Shown: positions 49,732-58,810 of the stretch, in pieces
How positions within the stretch are numbered: the first letter of the stretch is position 1
How the letters are laid out: every line of letters begins with the position of its first letter
Assembly (NCBI RefSeq): GCF_947503125.1
Contig: NZ_CANNCR010000001.1
Location: 280,553-344,552, forward strand
Origin: an uncultured Metabacillus sp.
GTDB lineage: Bacteria; Bacillota; Bacilli; Bacillales; Bacillaceae
DNA: 64,000 bases
Direction of reading: 5' to 3'
Notes under the pieces: generated by a model
The model's database searches: none
The model's input: only the letters and a program-made list of their open reading frames with translations
Told to the model about the DNA's origin: nothing
Program-made: the position numbers and the translations under genes

Positions 49732-51261
49732 TTGGAATATGTAATTGAAATGCTGAATATTCGTAAGGAATTTCCTGGCATTATCGCAAATGATAACATT
49801 ACCCTTCAAGTAAAAAAAGGAGAAATTCATGCTTTACTCGGAGAAAATGGTGCTGGTAAGTCAACCTTAATGAATGTTTTGTTTGGTCTTTATCAACCTG
49901 AAAAAGGGGAAATTAGAGTAAAAGGGAAAAAAGTCGCGATTACAAATCCAAATATAGCAAATGATCTTGGGATTGGGATGGTTCACCAGCATTTTATGCT
50001 TGTCGATACATTTACAGTCACGGAAAATATTATATTAGGAAATGAACCGAAAAATGGCCCTTCAATTAATATTAAAGAAGCTGAAAAACAAGTAAAAGAA
50101 ATTTCCGAGAAATATGGACTTGCTGTTGATCCGACAGCAAAAATATCTGATATTTCTGTGGGTGCACAACAAAGAGTTGAAATTTTAAAAACATTGTACC
50201 GTGGTGCAGAAATATTGATTTTTGATGAACCGACCGCTGTTTTGACACCACAGGAAATAAAGGAATTGATTCAAATTCTAAAAACATTAATTAATGAAGG
50301 AAAATCGATTATTTTGATCACACATAAACTCAAGGAAATTATGGAGGTTTGTGACAGAGTAACAGTTATTCGCAAGGGTGAGGGGATCGGTACAGTAAAT
50401 GTTGCTGAGACAAATCCAAATGAGCTTGCATCTCTTATGGTTGGCCGGGAGGTTTCATTTACAACTGAAAAGGTTCCTGCAACACCAAAGGAAGATGTTT
50501 TAACAATTGAGAATTTAGTTGTAAAAGATAATCGCCAGGTGCAGATGGTCAATTCATTAAATTTATCAGTTCGTGCAGGTGAAATAGTCGGTATTGCCGG
50601 AGTAGATGGAAACGGACAAACAGAACTAATTGAAGCGATTACAGGCTTAAGAAAAGTCGAGTCTGGAAGTATAAAAATAAATAATAAAGATATTACAAAT
50701 ACACATCCAAGGAAAATAACCGAATCAGGTATTGGCCATATTCCGCAGGATCGTCACAAACACGGGTTAGTGCTTGATTTTCCGATCGGTGAAAATATGG
50801 TGTTGCAAACCTATTACAAGCCCCCATTTTCTAAAAACGGTGTCTTAAATTTTAAAACGATTTATGATAAAGCCAAAAAATTAATTGAGGAATTTGATGT
50901 CAGGACACCTAGTTCAACTACTTTAGCAAGAGCGTTGTCAGGTGGAAACCAACAAAAGGCTATTATTGGGCGAGAAGTGGATCGAAATCCTGATTTATTA
51001 ATTGCGGCACAGCCTACGCGGGGTCTTGATGTTGGGGCAATTGAATTTATTCATAGTCGTCTTATTGAGCAGAGAGATAATGGAAAAGCAGTGCTTCTCA
51101 TTTCTTTCGAATTAGATGAGATCATGAATGTAAGTGACCGCATTGCTGTAATATATGAAGGCGAAATTGTCGATATTGTTGATCCAAAAGAAACAACTGA
51201 ACAAGAGTTGGGATTACTTATGGCTGGTAGTAAGCGTCAGAAAGCAGGTGAGAGGTCATGA
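49732..51261 (+). CDS. nupO: Nucleoside ABC transporter ATP-binding protein NupO
   Basis: NupO is a 509-residue double ATPase of the sugar/nucleoside (RbsA-like) type. The first cassette has GENGAGKSTLM, the signature SVGAQQRVEI and LIFDEPTAVLTPQE; the second has GVDGNGQTELIE in place of a canonical Walker A, LSGGNQQKAIIGRE and a Walker B ending LLIAAQPTRGLD, so the second site is degenerate, as is normal for this family. The start is TTG (49732) after AAGGAG. It overlaps nupP by 4 bases. Confidence 0.93.
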   Translation: MEYVIEMLNIRKEFPGIIANDNITLQVKKGEIHALLGENGAGKSTLMNVLFGLYQPEKGEIRVKGKKVAITNPNIANDLGIGMVHQHFMLVDTFTVTENIILGNEPKNGPSINIKEAEKQVKEISEKYGLAVDPTAKISDISVGAQQRVEILKTLYRGAEILIFDEPTAVLTPQEIKELIQILKTLINEGKSIILITHKLKEIMEVCDRVTVIRKGEGIGTVNVAETNPNELASLMVGREVSFTTEKVPATPKEDVLTIENLVVKDNRQVQMVNSLNLSVRAGEIVGIAGVDGNGQTELIEAITGLRKVESGSIKINNKDITNTHPRKITESGIGHIPQDRHKHGLVLDFPIGENMVLQTYYKPPFSKNGVLNFKTIYDKAKKLIEEFDVRTPSSTTLARALSGGNQQKAIIGREVDRNPDLLIAAQPTRGLDVGAIEFIHSRLIEQRDNGKAVLLISFELDEIMNVSDRIAVIYEGEIVDIVDPKETTEQELGLLMAGSKRQKAGERS

Positions 51262-52304
51262 AGCTAACTCGGTATATGAACATCTTAATTCCGGTAATCG
51301 CCGTTTTATTAGGGTTGATCTGCGGAGCGATCATCATGTTAGTTAGCGGGTACAATCCAATTGCAGGGTATAGTGCATTATGGTATGGAATATTTGGTGA
51401 ATCTTATTATATTGGGGAAACGATTAGACAATTAACCCCATATATCTTAACAGGTTTAGCCGTGGCGTTTGCTTTTCGTACTGGGCTTTTTAATATCGGT
51501 GTTGAAGGGCAAGTAATCGTTGGCTGGCTTGCAGCAGTCTGGGTTGGAGTAGCATTTGAATTACCTGCCATTATCCATCTTCCACTTGCGATTCTTGCTG
51601 CTGGATTAGCTGGCGCCTTGTGGGGGTTTGTCCCTGGGTTGTTAAAAGCGAGATTTAAAGTACATGAGGTTATTGTCACGATTATGATGAACTACATTGC
51701 ACTTCATGTAACAAATGCGCTTATTCGAGATGTGATTACAGATAATGACGATAAAACCGAAAACATATTTCCGACTGCATCCTTGCGATCTGAATCTTTT
51801 GAGTTATTTACGGATTATTCACGGATGCACTATGGAATTTTCATTGCACTAATAGCTGCTTTTATTATGTGGTTTCTTTTAGAAAAAACAACAAAGGGTT
51901 ATGAGCTGCGTGCAGTTGGTTTTAATCATCATGCTGCACATTATTCTGGGATGAATGTAAATCGTAATATTATTCTTTCCATGGTTATATCAGGAGCATT
52001 TGCTGGTGTGGCCGGAGCAATGGAAGGTTTAGGGACATTTGAATATGTTTCTGTAAAAAGCGGTTTTACAGGGATTGGTTTTGACGGAATCGCAGTTGCT
52101 CTGATCGGAGGAAACTCAGCGCTAGGTATAATTTTTGCTGCCGCCTTATTTGGCGGATTAAAAGTCGGAGCCTTAAACATGCCTTCAGAAGCAGGTGTTC
52201 CCAATGAGCTTGTTGAAATCGTCATTGCGCTTATTATCTTCTTCGTAGCTTCAAGCTATTTCATTAGATGGATTTTATCTCGTTTTAAAAAGGAGGGGAA
52301 ATAA
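51258..52304 (+). CDS. nupP: Nucleoside ABC transporter permease NupP
   Basis: NupP is one of two membrane subunits of the importer (BPD_transp_2/LivM-RbsC type). The 348 residues make about nine to ten hydrophobic helices, with FRTGLFNIGVEGQVIVG, the family's cytoplasmic coupling segment GYELRAVGFNHHAAHYSGMNV, and GFDGIAVALIGGNSALG. It starts with ATGA overlapping nupO, AGGTC nearby, and ends directly against nupQ. Confidence 0.93.
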   Translation: MKLTRYMNILIPVIAVLLGLICGAIIMLVSGYNPIAGYSALWYGIFGESYYIGETIRQLTPYILTGLAVAFAFRTGLFNIGVEGQVIVGWLAAVWVGVAFELPAIIHLPLAILAAGLAGALWGFVPGLLKARFKVHEVIVTIMMNYIALHVTNALIRDVITDNDDKTENIFPTASLRSESFELFTDYSRMHYGIFIALIAAFIMWFLLEKTTKGYELRAVGFNHHAAHYSGMNVNRNIILSMVISGAFAGVAGAMEGLGTFEYVSVKSGFTGIGFDGIAVALIGGNSALGIIFAAALFGGLKVGALNMPSEAGVPNELVEIVIALIIFFVASSYFIRWILSRFKKEGK

Positions 52305-53264
52305 GTGAGCATTTTACAAGCTTTAGAAATCATCATTCCAACCGCGTTGTTTGTGGCAGCTCCACTTATTTTCACTGCTCTCGGTGGTGTATTTAGTGAG
52401 CGCTCAGGTGTAGTAAATATTGGTCTCGAGGGCTTAATGATCATTGGCGCATTTGTCGGTATTGTGTTTAATTTACATTTCGCTGAAATTTTTGGCAGCG
52501 CGACACCTTGGTTCGCCATTTTAGCTGCAATGATTGCTGCATCTGTTTTCTCTTTGCTTCATGCGGTTGCTTCTATTACCTTTAAAGCTGATCAGGTAGT
52601 TAGCGGTGTAGCCATTAACTTTTTGGCTTTAGGACTAACGTTGTTTTTGGTTAAAAACATTTACCAAAAAGGACAAACAGATCGGATCAGCATAAGCTTT
52701 AATAAATTTGATGTACCATTATTAAGTGATATTCCGGTAATAGGGAAAATCTTTTTCTCTGGTGGATATATTACTTCTTACATTGCCATTCTTTTAGCGG
52801 TTATTGTTTGGTATGTCATTTACAAAACACCATTTGGCCTGCGACTTCGCTCAGTTGGAGAACATCCGATGGCTGCAGACACAATGGGGATTAATGTTAC
52901 AAAAATGAGGTATATTGGAGTTATGCTTAGCGGTGCTTTGGCTGGGATTGGCGGTGCTGTTTATGCAACGATTATTTCTCGGGATTTCAGCCATGCAACG
53001 ATAAGCGGACAAGGATTTATGGCGCTTGCTGCTGTCATATTTGGTAAATGGCATCCGCTCGGAGCCATGGGTGCATCTTTGTTCTTTGGACTCGCACAAG
53101 GATTAAGTATCATTGGAGGAACAATTCCGTTCTTGGCTGATATTCCATCTGTTTACCTACTTATCCTCCCGTATGTATTGACTATATTGGCGTTAACAGG
53201 ATTTATCGGTCGTGCGGATTCTCCTAAAGCATTAGGGTCTCCTTATGAAAAAGGAAAACGTTAA
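52305..53264 (+). CDS. nupQ: Nucleoside ABC transporter permease NupQ
   Basis: NupQ is the second permease. The 319 residues are mostly membrane helices with FSERSGVVNIGLEGLMIIGAF, TPFGLRLRSVGEHPMAADTMGI (coupling loop) and GQGFMALAAVIFGKWHPLGA. The start is GTG on the base after the nupP stop, with GGAGGGG inside the nupP end. A GGCTG-type terminator closes the operon. Confidence 0.93.
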   Translation: MSILQALEIIIPTALFVAAPLIFTALGGVFSERSGVVNIGLEGLMIIGAFVGIVFNLHFAEIFGSATPWFAILAAMIAASVFSLLHAVASITFKADQVVSGVAINFLALGLTLFLVKNIYQKGQTDRISISFNKFDVPLLSDIPVIGKIFFSGGYITSYIAILLAVIVWYVIYKTPFGLRLRSVGEHPMAADTMGINVTKMRYIGVMLSGALAGIGGAVYATIISRDFSHATISGQGFMALAAVIFGKWHPLGAMGASLFFGLAQGLSIIGGTIPFLADIPSVYLLILPYVLTILALTGFIGRADSPKALGSPYEKGKR

Positions 53265-53275
53265 ATATACTTTTG

Positions 53276-53324
53276 AAAGGCTGTTTCAAAAAGGTAGTTT
53301 GACCTTATTTGAGACAGCCTTTTC
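53276..53324 (+). terminator. Terminator after nupQ (GGCTGTTTC / GAGACAGCC arms)
   Basis: AAAGGCTGTTTCAAA pairs with TTTGAGACAGCCTTT, and AAGGT with ACCTT inside, followed by TTCTG. Confidence 0.85.
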
Positions 53325-53446
53325 TGTTGATATCTAAAACGCCAATTATTCCTTTTTTTAGTTGCTACTTTATCCCAGTATAGGTTAAATCGTAACTACA
53401 CAAAATGTAAAAGAATAAAAATAAAAGCAGATAAGGTGAAGCATAG

Positions 53447-54685
53447 ATGGAAGCAGGAAAGAAGCTCGATTTATTAGCATTATCATCTGTTCCACTTGTT
53501 ATGACATTAGGTAATTCAATGTTAATACCAGTTCTACCTTTAATCTCAAAGAAGTTATATATAAGTTCATTTCAAGTTTCGTTAATCATAACAGTGTATT
53601 CAATTGTTGCGATTATATTAATTCCAATAGCAGGCTATTTATCAGATCGATTCGGTAGAAAGATGGTTATGGTCCCATGTCTAATAATAGCGGGTATTGG
53701 AGGAGCAGTATCTGGATGGGCTTCTTGGCAAATGGATCATCCGTTTATGATTATTCTATTAGGACGGGTTTTACAGGGGATTGGCTCTGCTGGTGCCGCA
53801 CCGGTTGTCATACCGTTAGTTGGCGATATGTTCAAAGACGATGAAGAGGTTAGTGCAGGATTAGGTTTAACGGAAACAGCTAATACAGCGGGGAAAGTAT
53901 TAAGTCCGATAATTGGGGCTGTTTTAGCTGCTTTTATATGGTTTATGCCTTTTTGGTTTATTCCTTTTTTTTGTTTCATTAGCGTGTTATTAGTTGTTTT
54001 TCTTATAAAGGTACCAAAGAACAAGAAGAACGAAAAACAATCATTTAAAAAATTTGCTCATTGTATAAAAGATATATTTAAAGAAAATGGCAGGTGGCTG
54101 TTTGCCATTTTTATTGTAGGGTGTATTATCATGTTTGTGCTATTTGGAGTTCTTTTTTATTTATCTGATATGCTTGAAAAGATTTATCAAATTGATGGTG
54201 TTAGAAAAGGGCTGGTTTTAGCCATTCCGTTATTAGCTCTTTCTGTCAGCTCATATGTAGCGGGGAAAAAAATTGGAGAAAGTAAACAGTTAATGAAAAC
54301 AGTGATTCTTATCGGTATGGGTCTTGTTACGTTTTCATTTGTTGCAATAAGGGTCCAACACTCTTTTCTTTTTTTATTTGCGTTTTTAGTCATCACAGGG
54401 ATCGGCATTGGGATCACATTACCAAGCCTTGACGCCATCATTACAGAAGGAATTGAAAAAGAGCATAGAGGGACAATTACCTCAATTTATAGTTCAATGA
54501 GATTTATTGGGGTAGCTGCAGGCCCCCCGGCTTATGCTTATTTCATGACGGTTTCTGAGCATCTCATCTATTATATCTCAGGAGGGGTTAGTTTTTTAGC
54601 TGTTATGATCGTCATGCTATTTATAAAACCGAAAAATGATCCGCAAAAGGGTTCTGATTCGAAGCAAATGCCTAAACTAGCATAA
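53447..54685 (+). CDS. ymfD: MFS transporter (probable YmfD-type exporter)
   Basis: The 412-residue protein has twelve predicted membrane helices. The MFS motif between helices 2 and 3 reads GYLSDRFGRKMVM; helix 4/5 has LGRVLQGIGSAGAAPVVIPLVGD, characteristic of drug:proton antiporters. B. subtilis ymfD, at the same place next to ymfC and ymfF, encodes a bacillibactin exporter. Orthology is suggested by position, and substrate is not predictable from sequence alone. It has its own terminator downstream. Confidence 0.75.
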   Translation: MEAGKKLDLLALSSVPLVMTLGNSMLIPVLPLISKKLYISSFQVSLIITVYSIVAIILIPIAGYLSDRFGRKMVMVPCLIIAGIGGAVSGWASWQMDHPFMIILLGRVLQGIGSAGAAPVVIPLVGDMFKDDEEVSAGLGLTETANTAGKVLSPIIGAVLAAFIWFMPFWFIPFFCFISVLLVVFLIKVPKNKKNEKQSFKKFAHCIKDIFKENGRWLFAIFIVGCIIMFVLFGVLFYLSDMLEKIYQIDGVRKGLVLAIPLLALSVSSYVAGKKIGESKQLMKTVILIGMGLVTFSFVAIRVQHSFLFLFAFLVITGIGIGITLPSLDAIITEGIEKEHRGTITSIYSSMRFIGVAAGPPAYAYFMTVSEHLIYYISGGVSFLAVMIVMLFIKPKNDPQKGSDSKQMPKLA

Positions 54686-54728
54686 CATGCTGATTATACG
54701 GATTATTCCCTATATCAGCATGTTTTCC
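54684..54728 (+). terminator. Terminator after the MFS gene
   Basis: AACATGCTGATTATA pairs with TATATCAGCATGTT, followed by TTCCTTT. Confidence 0.75.
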
Positions 54729-54864
54729 TTTCATTGTATATAGTCGTTCGATTAGTGAAAGAATAAATAGTAGAAAAATGTGTATTATTTCCTTTATTAT
54801 CCTCGTATTGATATAATTACAAGCATATGAAAAGGAATTTAGCTACCATAAAAGGAGGGTCAAA

Positions 54865-56142
54865 ATGGCATTTATTGATGAACAGCTCAGTAAAGTAAAT
54901 GGGCTTTCTCTTCATTCTGTACCAACAAAGAAATTTAAAACGAATACAATTGTATTAAAAATGCTTGCACCTTTAAATAAACAAGATGTTACATATAGAG
55001 CCTTACTTCCTTATGTACTCCAACGAGGGACAAAAAGTTTTCCTACAAGCATAAGCTTGCGTCAGCATTTAGATACATTATACGGTGCAACACTTTATGT
55101 AGACCTTGCAAAAAAAGGAGAAAACCATATTATTTCTTTCCGGATGGAAATAGCGAATGAAAAATTTCTTACTGATTCAACTCCTTTATTAGAAAAAGGA
55201 ATGAAGCTGTTAGCAGAAATTTTGTTAGAACCCGTGCTTGACGGTAACGCATTTAAAGAAGAAATCGTAGCTCAGGAAAAACGAACATTAAAACAACGGA
55301 TCCAGTCTGTTTATGATGATAAGATGAGGTATTCAAATTTACGTCTTGTCCAGGAAATGTGTAAAGATGAACCATATGCATTACATGTCAATGGTGAAAT
55401 TGATGATGTTGAAGGGATATCAGCAACATCTTTATACGATTATTATCAAAAAGCAATAAGTTCCGATAAAATTGATTTGTATGTTGTTGGCGATATTGAT
55501 CAACAAGAGGTAGAAGGGTATGTAAAACAATATTTTTCTTTTGAAAATAATGAAAAAACCGTTAGTGAAGCTATTGCAAAAAAAGCGATTGAAGAAAATG
55601 AAGTCATTGAAGAACAGGATGTAAAGCAAGGAAAATTAAATATTGGTTATCGTACAAATAGTACGTACCGTGATGATGACTATTATGCCTTACAAATCTT
55701 TAATGGTATTTTCGGAGGCTTTTCCCATTCAAAGCTTTTTATTAATGTCCGTGAAAAGGCTAGTTTAGCGTATTATGCAGCATCAAGGGTAGAGAGCCAT
55801 AAAGGTCTGCTCATGGTTATGTCAGGTATTGAGGTTGAAAATTACCAAAAAGCGGTCACCATCATTCGTGAACAAATGGCGGCTATGAAAAAAGGGGATT
55901 TTTCAGAGCAAGAATTGGAACAAACTAAGGCCGTTATCCGCAATCAATTATTAGAAACAATTGATACGCCGTATGGATTAGTTGAGATTGTCTACCATAA
56001 TGTTATTGCTCAAATAAATCGGCCTTTTGATGACTATTTACAAGGAATTGAAGAGGTAACAAAAGAGGATGTTGTAAAACTTGCAGAAAAGGTAGAGCTT
56101 GATACAATTTATTTCTTAAAGGGAATGGGGGGGACTCAATGA
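54865..56142 (+). CDS. ymfF: M16-family peptidase-like protein YmfF (no zinc motif)
   Basis: The 425-residue protein has the two-lobed M16 fold but at the position of HxxEH reads RGTKSFPTSISLRQHLDTLY, so the zinc site is missing. The C-terminal half retains FGGFSHSKLFINVREKASLAYYA, the M16 substrate-binding motif. In M16B peptidases an inactive and an active chain commonly pair, and the adjacent ymfH supplies the active one. AAAGGAGGG precedes the ATG; the stop overlaps ymfH by 4 bases. Confidence 0.9.
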   Translation: MAFIDEQLSKVNGLSLHSVPTKKFKTNTIVLKMLAPLNKQDVTYRALLPYVLQRGTKSFPTSISLRQHLDTLYGATLYVDLAKKGENHIISFRMEIANEKFLTDSTPLLEKGMKLLAEILLEPVLDGNAFKEEIVAQEKRTLKQRIQSVYDDKMRYSNLRLVQEMCKDEPYALHVNGEIDDVEGISATSLYDYYQKAISSDKIDLYVVGDIDQQEVEGYVKQYFSFENNEKTVSEAIAKKAIEENEVIEEQDVKQGKLNIGYRTNSTYRDDDYYALQIFNGIFGGFSHSKLFINVREKASLAYYAASRVESHKGLLMVMSGIEVENYQKAVTIIREQMAAMKKGDFSEQELEQTKAVIRNQLLETIDTPYGLVEIVYHNVIAQINRPFDDYLQGIEEVTKEDVVKLAEKVELDTIYFLKGMGGTQ

Positions 56143-57425
56143 CAAATCCTATTCGTTTTGAGCAGCTTCAAGAGGAGCTATATTATGAAAAAATGGAAAA
56201 TGGACTTGATGTTTATGTATTACCTAAAAAAGGCTTTAACAAAACATATGCAACCTTCACAACGAAATATGGGTCAATTGATAATCGCTTTATACCGTTA
56301 GATCAAAATGAAATGATCACAGTTCCGGATGGAATAGCGCATTTTCTTGAGCATAAGCTCTTTGAAAAAGAAGATGGTGATGTGTTTCAGCAATTTAGTA
56401 AACAAGGTGCATCTGCTAATGCATTTACCTCATTTACTAGAACGGCCTATTTATTCTCGAGTACAAGCAATGTAGAACAGAATCTGGAAACATTAATTGA
56501 TTTCGTACAAACACCTTATTTCTCTGAGCAAACGGTTGAAAAAGAAAAGGGCATCATCGGACAAGAGATTAATATGTATGATGATAATCCTGACTGGAGA
56601 TTATACTTTGGTTTAATTCAAAATCTTTACCAGCATCATCCTGTGAGAATTGACATTGCTGGTACAATTGATTCGATTGCTAAAATTACAAAAGATTCAT
56701 TATATGAATGCTATAATACGTTTTACCATCCAAGCAATATGCTGTTATTTATTGTTGGAGCTGTTGAACCTGAAGCCATTTTAAAGCAAGTTAGGGAAAA
56801 TCAGCAGAAAAAGGATTTTACTGCTCAATCGGAGATTAAGCGAGAATTCCCGTCTGAACCTGTTGAAGTTTATAAAAAAATAGATAAATTAAAGATGAAT
56901 GTTCAAGGATCAAAATGCTTAGTCGGTTTAAAAGCAAAAAATCCAAATCGATCTGGTCAGGAATTGTTAAAATATGAGCTGTCCATGAATATTATTCTTG
57001 ATATGTTGTTTAGTAAGAGCTCAAAGAATTATGAAAATCTATACAGTGAAGGACTTATTGATGATACCTTCAGCTATGATTATACAGAAGAAAAAGGATT
57101 TGGTTTTGCTATGATTGGCGGAGATACCGAGGATCCAGATAAACTTGCAGAGCGTATTCAAGACATCCTATTAAAGGCAAAAGCTGAAGGTGTTGACTTC
57201 ACTACATTTGATGCAGCAAAAAATAAAAAGATCGGTGCATTTTTGAGAGCCATTAACTCACCTGAATATATTGCCAATCAATTTACAAGGTATGCCTTTA
57301 ATGAGATGAAGCTTTTTGACGTTGTACCAACACTTGAATCATTAACAAAAGAAGAAATAACTACGATTCTTCAGGATGCTGTTGATAAGGAGTTATTTAC
57401 AGTTTGTCAGGTTATTCCTAAGTAA
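56139..57425 (+). CDS. ymfH: M16-family zinc peptidase YmfH
   Basis: The 428-residue chain keeps the inverted zinc motif HFLEH (residues 68-72) and the downstream EKEKGIIGQEINMYDDNP glutamate helix, then a second M16 lobe. Its ATGA overlap with ymfF suggests equimolar synthesis, fitting a heterodimer. The substrate in this organism is unknown. A long hairpin structure follows the gene. Confidence 0.92.
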   Translation: MTNPIRFEQLQEELYYEKMENGLDVYVLPKKGFNKTYATFTTKYGSIDNRFIPLDQNEMITVPDGIAHFLEHKLFEKEDGDVFQQFSKQGASANAFTSFTRTAYLFSSTSNVEQNLETLIDFVQTPYFSEQTVEKEKGIIGQEINMYDDNPDWRLYFGLIQNLYQHHPVRIDIAGTIDSIAKITKDSLYECYNTFYHPSNMLLFIVGAVEPEAILKQVRENQQKKDFTAQSEIKREFPSEPVEVYKKIDKLKMNVQGSKCLVGLKAKNPNRSGQELLKYELSMNIILDMLFSKSSKNYENLYSEGLIDDTFSYDYTEEKGFGFAMIGGDTEDPDKLAERIQDILLKAKAEGVDFTTFDAAKNKKIGAFLRAINSPEYIANQFTRYAFNEMKLFDVVPTLESLTKEEITTILQDAVDKELFTVCQVIPK

Positions 57426-57434
57426 GGAAGATAG

Positions 57435-57564
57435 TAAAAGAGGCAGTCTTAAAATAATTGGTTAGCCCCCAACAATACAATATATAGGATCTAAAATTGT
57501 CTATCATTCCTATATATTCATGTTTTTTGGAGAGGTTAGAGCCTATTGAGACCGCCTCTTTTTT
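57435..57564 (+). terminator. Extended hairpin/terminator between ymfH and ymfI
   Basis: AAAAGAGGCAGTCTTAAAATA pairs imperfectly with TATTGAGACCGCCTCTTTT, with further pairing of GGTTAGCCCCCAA to TTGGAGAGGTTAGAGCC and ATATAGGA to TCCTATAT. The right arm ends in TTTTTT. It is about 130 bases, far longer than a standard terminator. Confidence 0.7.
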
Positions 57565-57576
57565 GAGAGGGGAAAA

Positions 57577-58293
57577 ATGGAAAAATATGCTTTAATTACT
57601 GGTGCAAGCGGGGGAATCGGAACAGCCATTACGAAACAGCTAATGGAAGATGGCTATCATGTATACGTCCACTATTATCAAAATGAACTAGCAATTAAAC
57701 AATTGATTGAAACATCTGGGAATCATAAAATGATTATTCCGATCCATGCAGATTTAGCTCAACCAAATGGTTGTGATCATGTAGTAAATAAAATTCAAAT
57801 GCCAATTGATTTGCTTGTATTAACAAGCGGTATGAGCTATTACGGTTTAGTGACTGATATGAATGATGATGAGATCGACCAAATGATTAACCTGCACATC
57901 TCAACTCCATTTCGGTTAACTCAAAGACTGATTCCGATCTTGAAGAGCAGAAAAGGCAACATTATTGTGATTTCATCTATTTGGGGGATTGTTGGAGCAT
58001 CGTGTGAAGTGTTGTACTCTATGGTGAAGGGTGGACAAAATTCGTTCGTAAAAGCACTGGCAAAAGAGCTTGCTCCTAGTCAAATTCGTGTAAATGCAAT
58101 TGCACCTGGGGCGATTGATACCCGAATGCTTTCAACTTTTACTGAAGAGGAATTAATACAGCTAAAGGATGAAATTCCCCTTGGAAGATTAGGTCTTCCT
58201 CACGAAATTGCCCAAACGGTTTCTTTTTTAGCTTCACCAAAAGCCTCTTATATTACAGGACAGGTATTGTCGGTTGATGGAGGATGGTATTAG
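57577..58293 (+). CDS. ymfI: Short-chain dehydrogenase/reductase YmfI
   Basis: The 238-residue Rossmann protein starts with the cofactor motif ALITGASGGIGTAI, has the SDR LTSGMSYYG region, and the catalytic Ser (IVISSIWG) and YSMVK tyrosine-lysine pair. The C-terminal AIAPGAIDTRMLSTF and SYITGQVLSVDGGWY are typical of FabG-like reductases. The substrate is unknown. AGAGGGG precedes the ATG. It lies between ymfH and ymfJ as in B. subtilis. Confidence 0.92.
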   Translation: MEKYALITGASGGIGTAITKQLMEDGYHVYVHYYQNELAIKQLIETSGNHKMIIPIHADLAQPNGCDHVVNKIQMPIDLLVLTSGMSYYGLVTDMNDDEIDQMINLHISTPFRLTQRLIPILKSRKGNIIVISSIWGIVGASCEVLYSMVKGGQNSFVKALAKELAPSQIRVNAIAPGAIDTRMLSTFTEEELIQLKDEIPLGRLGLPHEIAQTVSFLASPKASYITGQVLSVDGGWY

Positions 58294-58389
58294 TGAAAAC
58301 AATATTTTTGTTTTTCCGAGGAATCCCGGAATAAAATAAACCTCCATAAGGAACAATAAGCCTGTAACAATTATAAAGGAGGTACTCCT

Positions 58390-58647
58390 ATGTCTGTTTT
58401 AGAAAATTGGGATGAGTGGAAAAATTTCCTTGGTGACCGTTTACATCATGCTCAGAACGAAGGAATGAACGAACAGGTTATTAATAACTTAGCATTCGAA
58501 GTTGGTGACTATTTAGCTAAGCAAGTTGACCCTAAAAACGTTCAAGAAAGAGTATTAGCAGATCTTTGGAGTGTTGCTTCAGAGCAAGAAAAACATGCAA
58601 TTGCAAGTATGATGGTAAAACTTGTTCAAAATAACGGTTCACATTAA
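58390..58647 (+). CDS. ymfJ: DUF3243 protein YmfJ
   Basis: The 85-residue, mostly helical protein matches the YmfJ/DUF3243 family: VLENWDEWKNFLGDRLHHAQ, VGDYLAKQVDPKN and EQEKHAIASMMVKLVQ. It has no recognisable motif for an activity. AAAGGAGG is well placed before the ATG and an intrinsic terminator follows at once, so it may be a separate transcript. Confidence 0.87.
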   Translation: MSVLENWDEWKNFLGDRLHHAQNEGMNEQVINNLAFEVGDYLAKQVDPKNVQERVLADLWSVASEQEKHAIASMMVKLVQNNGSH

Positions 58648-58675
58648 AAAAGAGAGGAGCTAATCCTCTCTTTTT
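58648..58675 (+). terminator. Terminator after ymfJ
   Basis: AAAGAGAGGA and TCCTCTCTTT form a perfect 10-bp stem with a GCTAA loop, then a T-run. Confidence 0.9.
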
Positions 58676-58711
58676 CACTATTCTTTTTCTTGAATTTATT
58701 ATTTTTTTTCC

Positions 58712-58740
58712 GTCGCTGAGCAAGACGACTTCCCTTTTCT
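58712..58740. repeat. Solo arm of the palindromic intergenic repeat (remnant E)
   Basis: GTCGCTGAGCAAGACGACTT closely resembles the GTCGCTGAGCAGGCGCTTCC arm of copy B; the rest of the element is missing. It precedes ymfK by about 70 bases. Confidence 0.45.
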
Positions 58741-58810
58741 TTTTGTTCTTTCTTCTTTCGGGAAAATCATATATTATAGGTTATAGTGGTTGGTTAAAGG
58801 GGGCTTAATT

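Noticed and set aside
47474..54685. Accessory segment as an undescribed defence or biosynthetic system
   Set aside because: All genes belong to known families (GntR regulator, BMP-type nucleoside ABC importer, MFS exporter); no toxin, nuclease, integrase or unusual enzyme is present.
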